A stretch of DNA of 64,000 bases from Chrysopilus asiliformis (GCA_964034945.1 OZ035960.1:75986585-76050584); one strand, 5' to 3'. Counted from the stretch's first letter, positions 53,531-63,580 are shown. Made by a program: numbers and translations. Notes: generated from the letters alone by a model not told the origin.

Positions 53531-53885
53531 ATACGAGGAATGTCTGTCTGTCTGTCTGTCTGCACAAACGATCTCGAAAACCCGCCTAACGATTTTCACG
53601 AAACTTGGTGGTTAGGGATTTTCGGGGACAAGAAATCGATCTCTTGTCCCCGAAAATCACCACTGAGAAAATTCCCCTCGATACCCCTCGCCTGGTATCT
53701 TCGAATTGGGTGATCCGATCTCAATGAAACTTTGCAGTATTACTAAGGGAGCTAAGGGCTTTCGATTTTTTCACTACAAACCTGACTTTTCCCTCCCCTC
53801 GATACCCCTCGCCTGGTATCTTCGAATTGGGTGGTCCGATCTTAATGAAACTCCACAGTATTTATTCAACTATTCGAACTATGGT
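53530..53885 (+). repeat. GTCT-initiated repeat with palindrome and 119-bp duplication
   Basis: A TGTCTGTCTGTCTGTCTGC run (53540) is followed by CGATCTCGAAAACCCGCCTA. A 40-bp palindrome follows (arms ATTTTCGGGGACAAGA 53618-53633 and its inverse 53642-53657). Then come two copies, 119 bp apart, of CCTCGATACCCCTCGCCTGG plus TATCTTCGAATTGGGTG (53676 and 53795). A diverged single unit is suggested at 55067-55140 (CAATACCCCTTTCCGG, GGGTATCGTTGAAACC). Confidence 0.6.
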
Positions 53886-54247
53886 TTGCTTTAACGATAG
53901 CTCTATTTAGACCTAATTCTTTATTTCGTCTGTTTAAATATCCTACAATCGACCAACCTGATTGATAACCGTCCTGATTACCACAATACGAACGCTATAC
54001 ATTTGTACAAAATTCGAAATTATCTTCACCATTTTTATTTTAAATTATCTATAGTCTACCGACTTTTACATCTTTAACTTCAATAATATAAACTTGAAAA
54101 TCCTACATTTCCTTAGGTCAAATTATCATATCACAAATCAAAAAAAAAAATAACGAATTACACAACTTTTAAATTATATCAGCACAGACTAGAATAATAA
54201 ATCATGTACATCACAAGTAATTTAAATTTCCTTAATCATTCTCTTAA

Positions 54248-54898
54248 CCCCACAGTTAGACGTGCGACTAGAAGTCGCATGCGATTATCCCTCCTACTAC
54301 GTTTTTCAATTTTACAGGTGTTGCGATTTGCTCTGCTGTCTTGCGACATTGCATGTGACTTCAGAAAACAAAGAAAGTTATTAGCCGCAGTAAGCTATAA
54401 AAATGATAGAAATCGCAGAAAAGTCTGCCAAAAACTATGAAGGTTCATAAATATCTTCTGTCGATGCTCCAGACTTCCGACTCGTATTGATTTACTTTTT
54501 TTCATGAACATACGTCGTTCGTAAATTTCTCAACTTTTTCTTCACTTCCTCGCTTGTGAGTTTCAATTCAGCGCCGATTTGTTCATACGCCTGCCTTTTG
54601 AGATCGTTTCTACGATACAATTTCGAGGCAGTCTTCCAGAGGCACTCTCTTTCCCGGCACAAATTTATTAATTTCAAAATTTTACTTCGACTCAACTTAT
54701 TTTCTGCTATTGAGAAATCAGACATAACCTTAAATGTCAAATCATTTGCAGTTCCAGTCGCAGCTCAGATTGTATGAGGTTTTTATATACGACTTGAGTT
54801 GCGATTTTCCCCGCTTGCATGCAACTGGCGTTTACACGAGCGATTTCCCTGAGATGAGATTCGGCATGCGACTTCTAGTCGCACGTCTAACTGTGGGG
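54248..54898 (-). mobile_element. PIF/Harbinger-type element carrying a MADF gene
   Basis: The terminal inverted repeats start CCCCACAGTTAGACGTGCGA, about 37 bp and nearly perfect. The 3-bp target duplication is TAA (54245-54247 and 54899-54901). The 651-bp element holds a single MADF-domain ORF and no transposase. Harbinger transposons typically carry two genes, a DDE transposase and a Myb/SANT- or MADF-like DNA-binding partner, which fits. Confidence 0.85.
54492..54740 (-). CDS. MADF-domain DNA-binding protein (Harbinger accessory gene)
   Basis: 82 codons, ATG 54740 to stop at 54492. The MADF domain fills residues about 22-80: ILKLINLCRERECLWKTASK, then LYRRNDLKRQAYEQIGAELK, LTSEEVKKKLRNLRTTY. 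The signature Leu/Ile, W (LW), aromatic and K-x-x-x-LR-x-x-Y positions are all present. In Harbinger elements such a protein recruits the transposase to the ends. It has no BESS or other domain, and the ORF is intact but short. It may lack a first exon. Confidence 0.8.
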   Translation of the reverse strand: MTFKVMSDFSIAENKLSRSKILKLINLCRERECLWKTASKLYRRNDLKRQAYEQIGAELKLTSEEVKKKLRNLRTTYVHEKK

Positions 54899-54901
54899 TA
54901 A

Positions 54902-55289
54902 CAGATCTTTCACGTATGGATTTATATTGCCAGGAGAGAAAACTCCCTTACTCGTATGTTTGTACATATGTTCTTTTCTAATTTCTCAACTTCTTGCCCG
55001 ATTTTAAGGAATGAGGTATGTTGAAACGATCGCAATAGTGCGGGTAACATAGGTTAAACAAATTCAATACCCCTTTCCGGAAACCCCCTCCCCGGGTATC
55101 GTTGAAACCAATCCACGGATTGAATTGGAGATATTCTGGAATCTTATATTCAGGTAATAGACAACTTACCTATGTATACAATTATTACTTTTAAACAATT
55201 TAGAAAAAAATATTATTAATATAGAAAAAAAACCCTACTAAAGCAACTAAAAATTCAAAAAAATTTAAAAAAAATTTTAAAAGTTTTTT
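54902..55289. other. No gene recognised
   Basis: Includes a piece (about 55040-55140) related to the 53.5 kb repeat: AATACCCCTTTCCGGAAACC and GAAACCAATCCACGGATTGA. Otherwise AT-rich. Confidence 0.35.
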
Positions 55290-55760
55290 TTTTTTTAAAA
55301 ATGCACTAAAAAGGAAAGAATATTTTTTTGGGCGCTATATATCAGAAATAAAAGCGAGATATTTATTTTATTTTACTTTTTATGCTATTTCGTATTTGAT
55401 CAGTATGACTAAAAATCCAAAATGAGAAGGATAATCACATTACCCTAACAGGACCTTCCGTTATCCTTACAGACTTCTTAATGCCAGGATCGGATTCGTC
55501 GATCTCAAAACTCCCAGATGAGATTTTTTCCCAGAAATTTTTAGGAAAAGATTAATCACGTTATCCTTACAGAGCCTTCGATGATCCGTGCAAGGACGAA
55601 CTACTGAAAATATTGTATTGTCATCGGACCTTCCGCAAAATTTCAGGTCAATCGGATGAGTCGAAGTGAGACAAAATTGTATTGCAAGATTTGAATCTGA
55701 CAAAAAAACAGTACAACAAACATGAAGGCAAGCTATATAAAAGCTTTTAATAAGACTTAA
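55290..55760 (-). repeat. Family B repeat, reverse copy
   Basis: It begins with one degraded palindrome arm (TGCACTAAAAAGGAAAGAAT ... AAAGCGAGATATTTATTT). Two units with GGACCTTCCGTTATCCTTAC follow, and then the family's opposite end (GTATTGTCATCGGACCTTCC, TTGTATTGCAAGATTTGAAT, GAAGGCAAGCTATATAAAAG). That end matches the start at 2940-3110 in reverse. It shows that the head, tandem units and foldback arm belong to one repeat. Confidence 0.75.
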
Positions 55761-56110
55761 ATGTGTTAGAAAATTATATTTTTAAATTAAAATCACAATT
55801 TGGTTAGAGTAGGTACTGGGAGATCAATATTTATAATGTAAAACAAAACGAGTTTACACAGCAATTTCTTGAACATGACGTTTAGTACATTACGATAGGT
55901 TTCAGTCTCCGACTACCTACTCAAATCAATATGTGATTTTAATTTACAAATATATTTTCTAACAAAATTTGATCTTGTTTTTGACTTTTCAGGCGTTTAG
56001 TCGAGTTTTTAGTTTCTATGTAATTTCCATCACCAGCCGAATGCCGGAAGCTTGGCAGAAATCGTTTCAGTGGATCAAAAATTTGGGAGAAGGAGAAACA
56101 AGTTGACTAA
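55761..56110. other. No gene recognised
   Basis: Plain intronic sequence between repeats. Confidence 0.35.
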
Positions 56111-56425
56111 AGCTAGCATCAGACGAGCACACAAAACCGTCACACGTGTGAGAAGTGACGTAATTTTGACGTCACAAAATTGTCACACCAGTTCACACCG
56201 TCTGATAACTTAAATTGTGACAGAATTTTTGTTTACACACCGTGTGATAACCTGTGTTGCGACAATTTTTTTGACGTGTGTGAAACGAATTTTGCCTCCG
56301 TCTGATAACCCTGTGTAAAACGTGGTATGTGTGAGGGCATTTTTCGGTTTGTGTGAAGACTGTGTGTAAATGTCCCAATGTGTGAAGTGGTATGAATTCG
56401 TGCCATTTCACACATACTGTGTTAT

Positions 56426-56663
56426 AGCGAATATCTTAAAAACGGTGCATCTTATCAAAAAAGTGCAAGAACAAAAGTTGTTGAGGATATGATTCTACAT
56501 AAAACTCCCATACATCAAAATCCGATTTGGAGAATTTTTAAAAAATCTTATTGAAAAGTTTTACTTCAAAGTGGCATTTTGATACAACTGTTCGCTGTTC
56601 AATTAAACTTCGAATAATGCCATATCACCATACGGGGTTTCAATTATAGCTTTTGTTATGTTT
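56426..56663 (+). repeat. INE-1-like repeat (family A), 3' half, inside Harbinger
   Basis: It starts GCGAATATCTTAAAAACGGT and ends CAATTATAGCTTTTGTTATG TTT, with the CGAATAATGCCATATC variant also seen at 26390. A deletion removes the hairpin's left arm. It cuts the Harbinger transposase reading. Confidence 0.85.
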
Positions 56664-56957
56664 CTATCTGCGACTTCACCAATTGTTAGCAAATTATCGA
56701 ATTGACCGACCGACATCCGTAAGAAATTTCGATACAATTCGGATTCTTCAGAGCACAATTTGGAAAAGAAACCCTCTTTCTCGCGTCGCGACACCCAATC
56801 TTTTGTCCAACAATTGCGCTTTCGACCCATCGTCGTAAAGGTTTTCGTCGTCGTCACTGGTCTCCAAAATATAGGCTGCCAAAATCGCCATATCCATCAT
56901 ATCCTCATATTTTTTATATGTACTAGCATAAATTTTAGAATGCCAAAAAACCATAAA
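56664..56957 (-). pseudogene. Harbinger (HARBI1-like) transposase N-terminal fragment
   Basis: In two frames: DMAILAAYILETSDDDENLY, then, after a one-base shift, RKRNCWTKDWVSRREKEGFF, SKLCSEESELYRNFLRMSVG and QFDNLLTIG. W-V-x-x-R-x-x-x-G-x-x-x-x-L-x-x-E and the F-x-N-FLRM-x-x-x-x-F-D-x-L-L block are typical of the start of PIF/Harbinger transposases. The catalytic DDE part is absent. The family A repeat replaces the downstream end. Confidence 0.85.
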
Positions 56958-56969
56958 TAATTTAAAAAC

Positions 56970-57150
56970 TTTTGGGAAAAATCGTTATCCTTACAGGACC
57001 TTCTGTTTCGAATTTTGAAAATCTAACATAGCTAAAAACCTGCTCCTGGCAACGCAGATCATTTTGCAAAAAACGGCGTAAAAATCGGTCCAGTAGTTTT
57101 TGAGTTTTGTAATCTCAAACAAACAAACATCCATTTTTATATATATAGAT
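56970..57150 (-). repeat. Family B scrap with CAAACAAACAAACA tail
   Basis: CGTTATCCTTACAGGACCTT and GAATTTTGAAAATCTAACA link it to family B and to the array units. It ends AATCTCAAACAAACAAACAT and TTATATATATAGATT, the same TATATAGATT edge as at 20103 and 24805. Confidence 0.6.
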
Positions 57151-57604
57151 TGAAAATAGCGCACAATTTTGACAAGCAATGACCGAGAAAAATACACAAA
57201 ATGTCAGAGAGCTATACGCCAAATATCTGATAGCAAATCAGTGTGTCAGACGATTTCGACTGCTGTCACACGTCTTTCATCATCACACCTTTTGAGACGT
57301 TTCACTCCGTCTGATAACTACTCAATCTGCGTCACACAGTGTGTAATTGTGTGAAAAAAATTCGTGTGAAGATTAGCGTCGTTAACACGTTTTGGGACAA
57401 AAATCCGATTGTGTGGAAAAAAATTTCACACCGTCTGATAACAGCACATTTCAAGTGTGAGAACGTGTCGTGTCAGATGTGTGTGAAATGTGTGTTGAGT
57501 TTTTTTCGTGACGTCAGTCATCACACGTGTGAGGGTTTTGTGTGCTCGTCTGATGCTAGCTTAATAAACAAAATTTCACCCCAAACAGGTATACCCTATC
57601 CGTA

Positions 57605-58618
57605 CACTGAGCGAAAAAGTGATAGGAAACGCATATGAATTCGTATGTTTCCACTATAAAACGGCGCCATTGCGCTAAATTGTAAGATTTACATTGAGCA
57701 ATGTGAACAATGGCCGCATTGTAAATTCAACATTTTGCCATATGAATTGATACCTATGGTGTGCATTTTAAGCAGCAAATATGCGGCGTTTTCGTTCTCC
57801 CTCGAATGCTTACTTGCATGTTGATTGAACAGAGATGAACAAATAAAAACGTAAACAGAAAGCGAACAAGAAAAATCTAATGGCGATAAATTAATGGAAA
57901 CTTTTTGTGGAGTATTAATTTATAATGGACTTTTACTCCAATTGCATGTCGTGATTTTAGTTGCAACTAAATATTTTCGACAATATTGAATCTAATATTT
58001 AAACAGATTTTAGTGGGACATCAAATTATTTTGTTTTCAATGACATTTTGATGCCAATAAAATTGTGCTGTTTCAAAAATGTCTCCTATCCATATTTTAT
58101 ACAATTTCCTTCAGCCATTAGCCTGAAATAAGAAATTTAATTCTCGAAGCGAAATCGTTTGCATTAAATGTCAATGGGGAATATGGCGGCTGAAGACATC
58201 AACTTTTTTTTTCTTTTTACATTTGAAAATGCAAAATTAACCTCACAAAAATATAAAAGTATAAGTTGAAATGCATGATTTTATAGTCGAAAAATGTAAT
58301 TTCGGGTTTTATTAACTCACATGTATTAAATGATATGGAAAATTGTAAAATTTACAAATCTTCAATGTAAAATGATATATGATTTATATTATTTTGTATT
58401 TCACTCTGGGTTTTTCAATAGTACATATCAATTCATCAACAAACAATGTAAAATTTACCATGAAAACATAGTTTTCCCTGTTTTCATATTAATGTATATG
58501 TAAGATCTATAAGTTTATATTGAAAATTGCGTACTTTTCCAATTTGGGGAGAGTTTTTACAATGCGAAGATTTACAATGCATCATTGTAAAAATCGCAAT
58601 GGGGTTTTTCTCTGAGTG
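57605..58618. mobile_element. TA-flanked DNA element, 1.0 kb, non-coding
   Basis: Ends CACTGAGCGAAAAAGTG and, inverted, CACTCAGAGAAAAACC, with TA on both sides (57603-57604 and 58619-58620). The interior repeats ATTGTAAA/TTTACAATG motifs throughout. No transposase is present. A distant relationship to the CACGGAAAAAAC element at 4198 is possible from the ends alone. Confidence 0.75.
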
Positions 58619-59006
58619 TACCGTCGAACTATGGCGCCAAAGTGCTATTCGGCGGCCAAAAATACAAATTTTGAGTTCTGCATTTGAAGGATTTCGGTTA
58701 TGTCGTTGCGTTGGGAATACTTGGGATCCTAGAAATCCAAAAGGACACTCTCCTGTGTTACGTAATTTCCGAGCGCCATGGGGTCAAAGTTGGTAAAAGT
58801 TCAGTTTTTTTCAATTTTCGAATTTTCAACAAATGTTTAAGGCCCTTAGTACAGAAAAATCGGTTTTATCATCAAAATGAGGACATATCTAGGCAACTAT
58901 AATAAAAATTAAAAATTTGTAGTACTACATTTTTTTTTCTTAAAATTGTTATTCCAGAATTCTGGGCATTTGAAAAATACTATTTTTTCGCAAAATTTCG
59001 TATATA

Positions 59007-59543
59007 CAGGGTGGGCCAGAATAGACGCAGGGGTTTGAAGTCTTTATAACTTTTTTTTTATTTTTATGTTTTAAATTTTGTTTCAGCATTTTGTTAAGAA
59101 GACTTGGGCAATTTAAAATGGACCTGTACACAATAGAACAACGAACCGGTGGGCGGTGGGCTCAATGGCTCTTTTACGGGACATGTTTGGCGGACGCATT
59201 ATTTCGAAAAGTTGCGATTTCAATTGGCCTCCGCGTTCACCTGATCTAACGACTCCAGATTGTTTCCTTTGGGGATATTTGAAAGAAAAGGTGTACGTCA
59301 ACAAGCCAACATTCGCAGTGAAATCGAGGCCATAACACGAAAGGTTATGGAAAATGTCTTGGAAAGAGCACGGATTTGCGAAGCAGAAAATGGCCACCAC
59401 TTGCGGGATATAATTTTCCATGTTTAGACCAAAAATATTCCCCATCAATCAACTACATGTATTTGAAAAAAAAATTATAGGTTTCGCTAAAATAAAAAAA
59501 TTATAAAGAATTCAAACCCCCGCGTCTATTCTGGCCCACCCTG
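59007..59543 (-). mobile_element. mariner/IS630-type deletion derivative
   Basis: TA flanks (59005-59006 and 59544-59545). Inverted ends CAGGGTGGGCCAGAATAGAC, about 33 bp and almost perfect. On the plus strand about 59175-59420 reads as a transposase C-terminus, with FNWPPRSPDLTTPDCFLWGY (third catalytic Asp) and LKEKVYVNKPTF, then frameshifted. The rest of the transposase is deleted. Inserted in the Transib relic. Confidence 0.9.
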
Positions 59544-59704
59544 TACATATATGGCCCTGTAAAATTTGGTCCGGCTTGATCCGGTCAGGTGTCAGTTGGA
59601 AATGATAGCCAAGGTCAATACTCTTCGAAACATCCATATTTGATCTGCTACTACCTGCAACTCTAGTCACCGTAAACAAAAGTCTGATTTCTTACATACT
59701 ATTT

Positions 59705-59871
59705 ATACCCGTATGGTGAAACCAAAGGGTATATTAACTTTGCCTTACCGTTTGTAACGCCAAGATCCCGTCATCACACATAAAAATGAATTACACCAGT
59801 GTGTTTAGAATGATAAAAATAATTAATTTCTGCATGTCCGTCCGTCTGTCTGTCTGTCCGTCTGTCTGTCC

Positions 59872-59910
<39 letters not shown>

Positions 59911-60293
59911 GCGCGGATTGTGGGCGTACGGATTGAGCTAGAGACTTGAAATTTTGCGCAGATTCGTTTTTCGTAAAATGCGAGGTTAAGTTCGTTAATG
60001 GGCAAAAACGGACCATTAGGGGGGGTACCCCCCATACGAACGAAAACGGTTTTTGTGAATATCTCGAAAACGGTACATCTTATCAAAAAAGTGCAAGAAC
60101 AAAAGTTATTTAGGATATGATTCTACATAAAACTCCCAAACATCAAAATCCGATTGGAATACATTTTAAAAAATCTTATTGGAAAGTTTGACTTCAAAGT
60201 GGAATTTTGGTACAACTGTTCGAATTTTGATACGAATATCACCATACGGGTCTCCAATGATTGCCAGATTGGCAATTATAGCTTTTGTTATGT
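59705..60293 (+). repeat. INE-1-like repeat (family A), full-length forward copy
   Basis: The best simple example of the family, 589 bp. It has a 5' subterminal inverted repeat ATACCC...GGGTAT, the body CAAGATCCCGTCATCACACA, a GTCTGTCCGTCTGTCC array (59838-59908), then GGCGCGGATTGTGGGCG and GGGGGGGTACCCCCC. The 3' hairpin is ATTGCCA-GAT-TGGCAAT, and the end is TATAGCTTTTGTTATGTTT. It has no coding capacity. Confidence 0.95.
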
Positions 60294-60396
60294 TTTTTTT
60301 TAATTTCTTACTTTGTCACAACAAAGGACAAAGATTTTTCGTCTAATATGTTAGGAAATTGTTTTAATTACTTTTAATATACATTAAAGCGGAATA

Positions 60397-61111
60397 TTTT
60401 TCATACCAGAATACAGTGAAACCATTAAATGTCATCCAGCATATCACCTAGACTTCGGACCTGAAGGTGGTACAGTAAGACAGAACGAAGTCAACAAAAC
60501 TAAGAGGGCGAACCAAAAACAGAGGATACAAAATGAATTTCGAGAAATACTTGGAATAATCGTTGATACCCCTAAGCAAGGATCTGGAAGCATTAACGAT
60601 GGAAATACCGCAAGACGATTTTTCGAGAATTCAAAAATTACTGCCGATATTACTAAAGTGGACGAGACATTATTTCGACGATTGAAAGTTATATTATCGG
60701 TGCTTTCAAGCAAGCAGGCAATAAATCCAGATAAATTCGAATCATATGCCAAGGCCACAGCTGATTTGTATAATAGACATTACAATTGGAGAAATATGTC
60801 TGCAACAATGCATAAAGTGCTTTTCCATGGCAAGCTGATAATTGAAAAAAGCATTTTACCACTTGGGGAGCTTTCAGAAGAAGCTCAGGAATCGAAAAAT
60901 AAAGACTACAGACATTTTAGACTAACCAACACTAGAAAAAACGCTAGAATCAACCAAAATGAATAATTGATGAATATATTACTTCTATCGTCAGATCCAT
61001 TTTTGGCGTTCTAAATGGACAAATGCAAAAGATGAATTGGATGACGAGGAAGATCAAGAAATCCTACAATTGTCAAAACTCGACCTAGATCAAGACATTA
61101 TTAGAACATAA
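60397..61111 (+). pseudogene. Transib transposase C-terminal region (RAG1-related)
   Basis: A long frame to TAA at 60966 reads HLDFGPEGGTVRQNEVNKTK, GSGSINDGNTARRFFENSKI, ATMHKVLFHGKLIIEKS, then LPLGELSEEAQESKNKDYRH and FRLTNTRKNARINQNE. NDGNTARRFF and the SEEAQE-x-KNK-x-x-R-x-x-R block match Transib/RAG1 transposases, and the block carries the third catalytic acidic residue (Glu). The frame then shifts and continues NILLLSSDPF, shifts again and ends ILQLSKLDLDQDIIRT at 61111. The first two catalytic Asp regions are missing. In active elements this enzyme cuts at CACWATG ends by a hairpin mechanism like V(D)J recombinase. Confidence 0.85.
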
Positions 61112-61233
61112 TTTTTCCTCAACTTAATGTAATTTTAGCCATGTGTATTCAAATTGTATTAAAATAATCGTATTAAAAAAAGTCGTCTTTAAAAATGCTA
61201 TATTTTTTTATAACATTTAAAAAACAACTTTAA

Positions 61234-62244
61234 AAACATAACAAAAGCTATAATTGCCAATCTGGCAATTATTGAAAACCCGTATGGTGATTTAAGTGAA
61301 TAGCGAACAGTTGTATCAAAATTCCAATTTTGAGTCAAATTTTCCAATAAGATTTTTATACCCGTATGGTGAAACCAAAGGGTATATTAACTTTGCCTCA
61401 CCGTTTGTAACGCCAAGATCCCGTCATCACACATAAAAATGAATTACACCAGTGTGTTTAGAATGATAAAAATAATTAATTTCTGCATGTCCGTCCGTCT
61501 GTCTGTCTGTCCGTCTGTGGCGCGGATTGCGGGCGCACGGATTGAGGTAGAGACTTGAAATTTTGCGCAGATCCGTTTTTCGTAAAATGCGAGGCTAAGT
61601 TCGTTAATGGGCAAAAACGGACCATTAGGGGGGGTACCCCCCATACGAACGAAAACGGTTTTTGTGAATATCTCGAAAACGGTGCATCTTATCAAAAAAG
61701 TCCAAGAACAAAAGTTATTTAGGATATAATTCTACATAAAACTCCCACACATCAAAATCCGATTGGAATAAATTTTAAAAAATCTTATTGGAAAGTTTGA
61801 CTTCAAAGTGGAATTTTGGTACAACTGTTCGAATTTTGATACGAATATCACCATACGGGTCTCCAATGATTGCCAGATTGGCAATTATAGCTTTTGTTAT
61901 GTTTTAAAATTTATTCCAATCAGATTTTGATGTATGGGAGTTTTATGTAGAATCATATCCGAAAAATCGTTTTCGTTCGTATGGGGGGCAACCCCCTAAT
62001 GGTTCATTTTTGCCCATTAACGAACTTAGCCTCGAAAAACGGATCTGCTCAAAATTTCAAGTCTGTCAATCCGTGCGCCCGCAATCCGCGCCACAGACGG
62101 ACAGACGGACGGACATGCTAAATGTAACTTTTTTATCATTCTAAACACACTGGTGTAATTCATTTTTTTGTGTGATGACGAGGTCTTGGCGTTACAAACG
62201 GTAAGGTAAATCTAATATACCCTTTGGTTTCACCATACGGGTAT
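61234..62244 (-). repeat. Family A reverse copy with a full forward copy nested inside
   Basis: The outer reverse copy is 61234-61357 plus 61905-62244. The inner forward copy is 61358-61904. The break is at AATAAGATTTTT|AAAATTTATTCC. The outer copy is the GATTTAAGTGAATAGC subtype with an internal deletion before GAAAAATCGTTTTCG, and the inner one is the GATACGAATATC subtype. The T count at the junction (five before, and one extra after the inner copy) fits insertion without target duplication. Confidence 0.92.
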
Positions 62245-62590
62245 AACAAAACCAAAAACCAAAAAAATATTACAATAACAAATATTATAGTTTTGATTAT
62301 TTCATCATATAGGATATGAAAGTTGCTCCTATTCGATTTTTATGTACTGACGATATATGTAAAATGGCATTCTAAATATTTTCGTCATTAATGATTTTTT
62401 CTGTACGACCAACCGTTCTCGAGATTTTTTAAATTTTTGATTTGAAATGCAGGGGGTGATCTGATTGTGAGGAAATAAAGCTTGGAGTTTTATCTAGCCA
62501 ACAAAAAAAAACCCCAATCAAAAATATTGATCCGTTCAAAAGTTATGGATTTTTGGCCGCCGAATGGCACTTTGGCCCCATAGTGCGTCC

Positions 62591-62766
62591 GGAATAAATA
62601 ATAAGAGAAAAGGGGTGGTTCAATTTTTCGTATTTAACTTATGATAAAAGCTTGTTCTGGGGAAAATTTCAACTTTTCACCTAAATTGGTTGTTGAGTTT
62701 TTGAATGGTTTTGTATAGTGGATTGCAAGATTATACCCAAATTTTTATCATATGAGATTCAATTAA
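62591..62766. other. Short unassigned spacer
   Basis: Sequence between the Transib and piggyBac MITE target sites. Nothing is recognised. Confidence 0.4.
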
Positions 62767-63062
62767 CCCATTCGGTATTTTGATGCCATATGGCAACGCA
62801 GTTAAAAGTTGCTAAAAAATTTGAATTGACTTATATTTATTTATTTTCAAACAATCTATTCTCATTCAGTGCACCTTTAAGTGCATTTGTGACCCAATTT
62901 TGATTAGTTGAGTAAAAATCTGCACTACAGTGAACGTATTTGTGGAAAATTAAAAATTCTTATTTTTTTTTTGTTTTAAATGAATACTGATAGCTTAAAC
63001 ATCATTAATTTGTATAGAGAGTATTTTTAACCCCCATAGAAAAAAACATGTACCGAACGGGT
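62767..63062. mobile_element. piggyBac-type MITE, 296 bp
   Basis: TTAA at 62763-62766 and 63063-63066. Ends TTAACCCATTCGGTA and, inverted, TTAACCCGTTCGGTA. No coding sequence. The internal palindrome GTGCACCTTTAAGTGCA lies at 62869. The terminal TTAACCC is shared with the other two piggyBac-type elements, but the next bases differ, so it is a separate family. Confidence 0.9.
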
Positions 63063-63066
63063 TAAG

Positions 63067-63444
63067 ATATCATCTCATCGCCATATGGATTAAGTTTGTG
63101 TTTATCTTATTACGTCAACAAGAAATTTGAGAATTTTGGTCTAATTTTCACGATTTTGAGAAAGAATTTGTCAACTGCAAATTTTCTGATTTCTTCATAC
63201 GACCAAGTTTCAAAATTATCAAATTTTTGTCCAAATCGTTTAGATTTTTATTAATATGTTCAAGTTTTTCCTTGTTTTAAAATACATCCTAAAGAATCCT
63301 TGTTTTGTTTTTGCCTTTATCATTCGTGAAGTTTTTTTTTAATAAAGGCAAAAACAGAACAGAACAAATGCTAATTATTAAGCGGTCAAAAACATTTCGC
63401 ATTTCAAAATGAATAAAAATACATCCTTGAGGTCAAATATTTAC
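63067..63444. other. 5' end of the giant intron, no gene recognised
   Basis: AT-rich sequence just downstream (gene sense) of the exon 2 donor. A hairpin-forming AACAGAACAGAACAAATG / CCTTGTTTTGTTTTTGCC region is present near 63298-63366. Confidence 0.4.
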
Positions 63445-63523
63445 CTTTTTTAAGTAATTTAGAAGAATGGGGACTTTTACTTTTTGTGCTTAGTGATGAA
63501 CAATTCCAGCGATGCCACTGGAA
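63445..63523 (-). CDS. Wnt10: Wnt10-like ligand, visible exon 2 (79 nt)
   Basis: This short exon encodes FQWHRWNCSSLSTKSKSPHS and SKLLKKG (the last codon is split). It contains the invariant Wnt motif RWNCS, whose Asn starts an N-C-S glycosylation sequon. The acceptor is GGTCTATAG|TTCCAG (63524/63523) and the donor AAAAAG|GTAAATA (63445/63444). It enters in phase 0 and leaves in phase 1, exactly what exons 1 and 3 require. An alternative acceptor six bases later would drop Phe-Gln and is less likely by family comparison. Confidence 0.92.
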
Positions 63524-63580
63524 CTATAGACCGATAAAAATATATTACGTTGCCATTCATGAGATTAATATATCACTTAC
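63524..63580 (-). other. Wnt10: Wnt10 intron of 57 nt (between visible exons 1 and 2)
   Basis: CAG|GTAAGTGATA donor at 63581/63580 and a CTATAG acceptor at 63524. The same length as the 16197-16253 intron. Confidence 0.9.

Larger units (their letters stand above)
56111..57561 (-). mobile_element. PIF/Harbinger-type element with transposase fragment
   Basis: The ends are inverted repeats starting AGCTAGCATCAGACGAGC, flanked by TAA (56108-56110 and 57562-57564). Subterminal CACACCGTCTGATAAC motifs occur several times on each side (for example 56195, 56238, 56300, 57300, 57430). The interior has an N-terminal transposase fragment, a family A insertion (56426-56663) and a family B scrap (56970-57150). 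Confidence 0.88.
58627..62585 (+). mobile_element. Transib-type transposon relic
   Basis: Inverted ends of about 40 bp: ACTATGGCGCCAAAGTGCTA continuing TTCGGCGGCCAAAAAT at the left, and CACTATGGGGCCAAAGTGCC continuing TTCGGCGGCCAAAAAT at the right (inverse). CACWATGG is the Transib terminus. The flanks CGTCG (58622-58626) and CGTCC (62586-62590) differ by one base and fit a GC-rich 5-bp target duplication. Inside is the C-terminal part of a Transib transposase plus later insertions: a mariner derivative (59007-59543) and three family A copies (59705-60293, and two nested at 61234-62244). Confidence 0.85.
16634..63444 (-). other. Wnt10: Giant Wnt10 intron, 46.8 kb
   Basis: The donor is AAAAAG|GTAAATA (63445/63444) and the acceptor is TATTCCAG|GTTTTAAG (16634/16633). 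The two exons join in phase 1 to give KLLKKG-FKESAFA, a continuous Wnt sequence with nothing missing. Nearly all recognisable content is transposon-derived, on both strands. No nested host gene was recognised. Confidence 0.88.
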
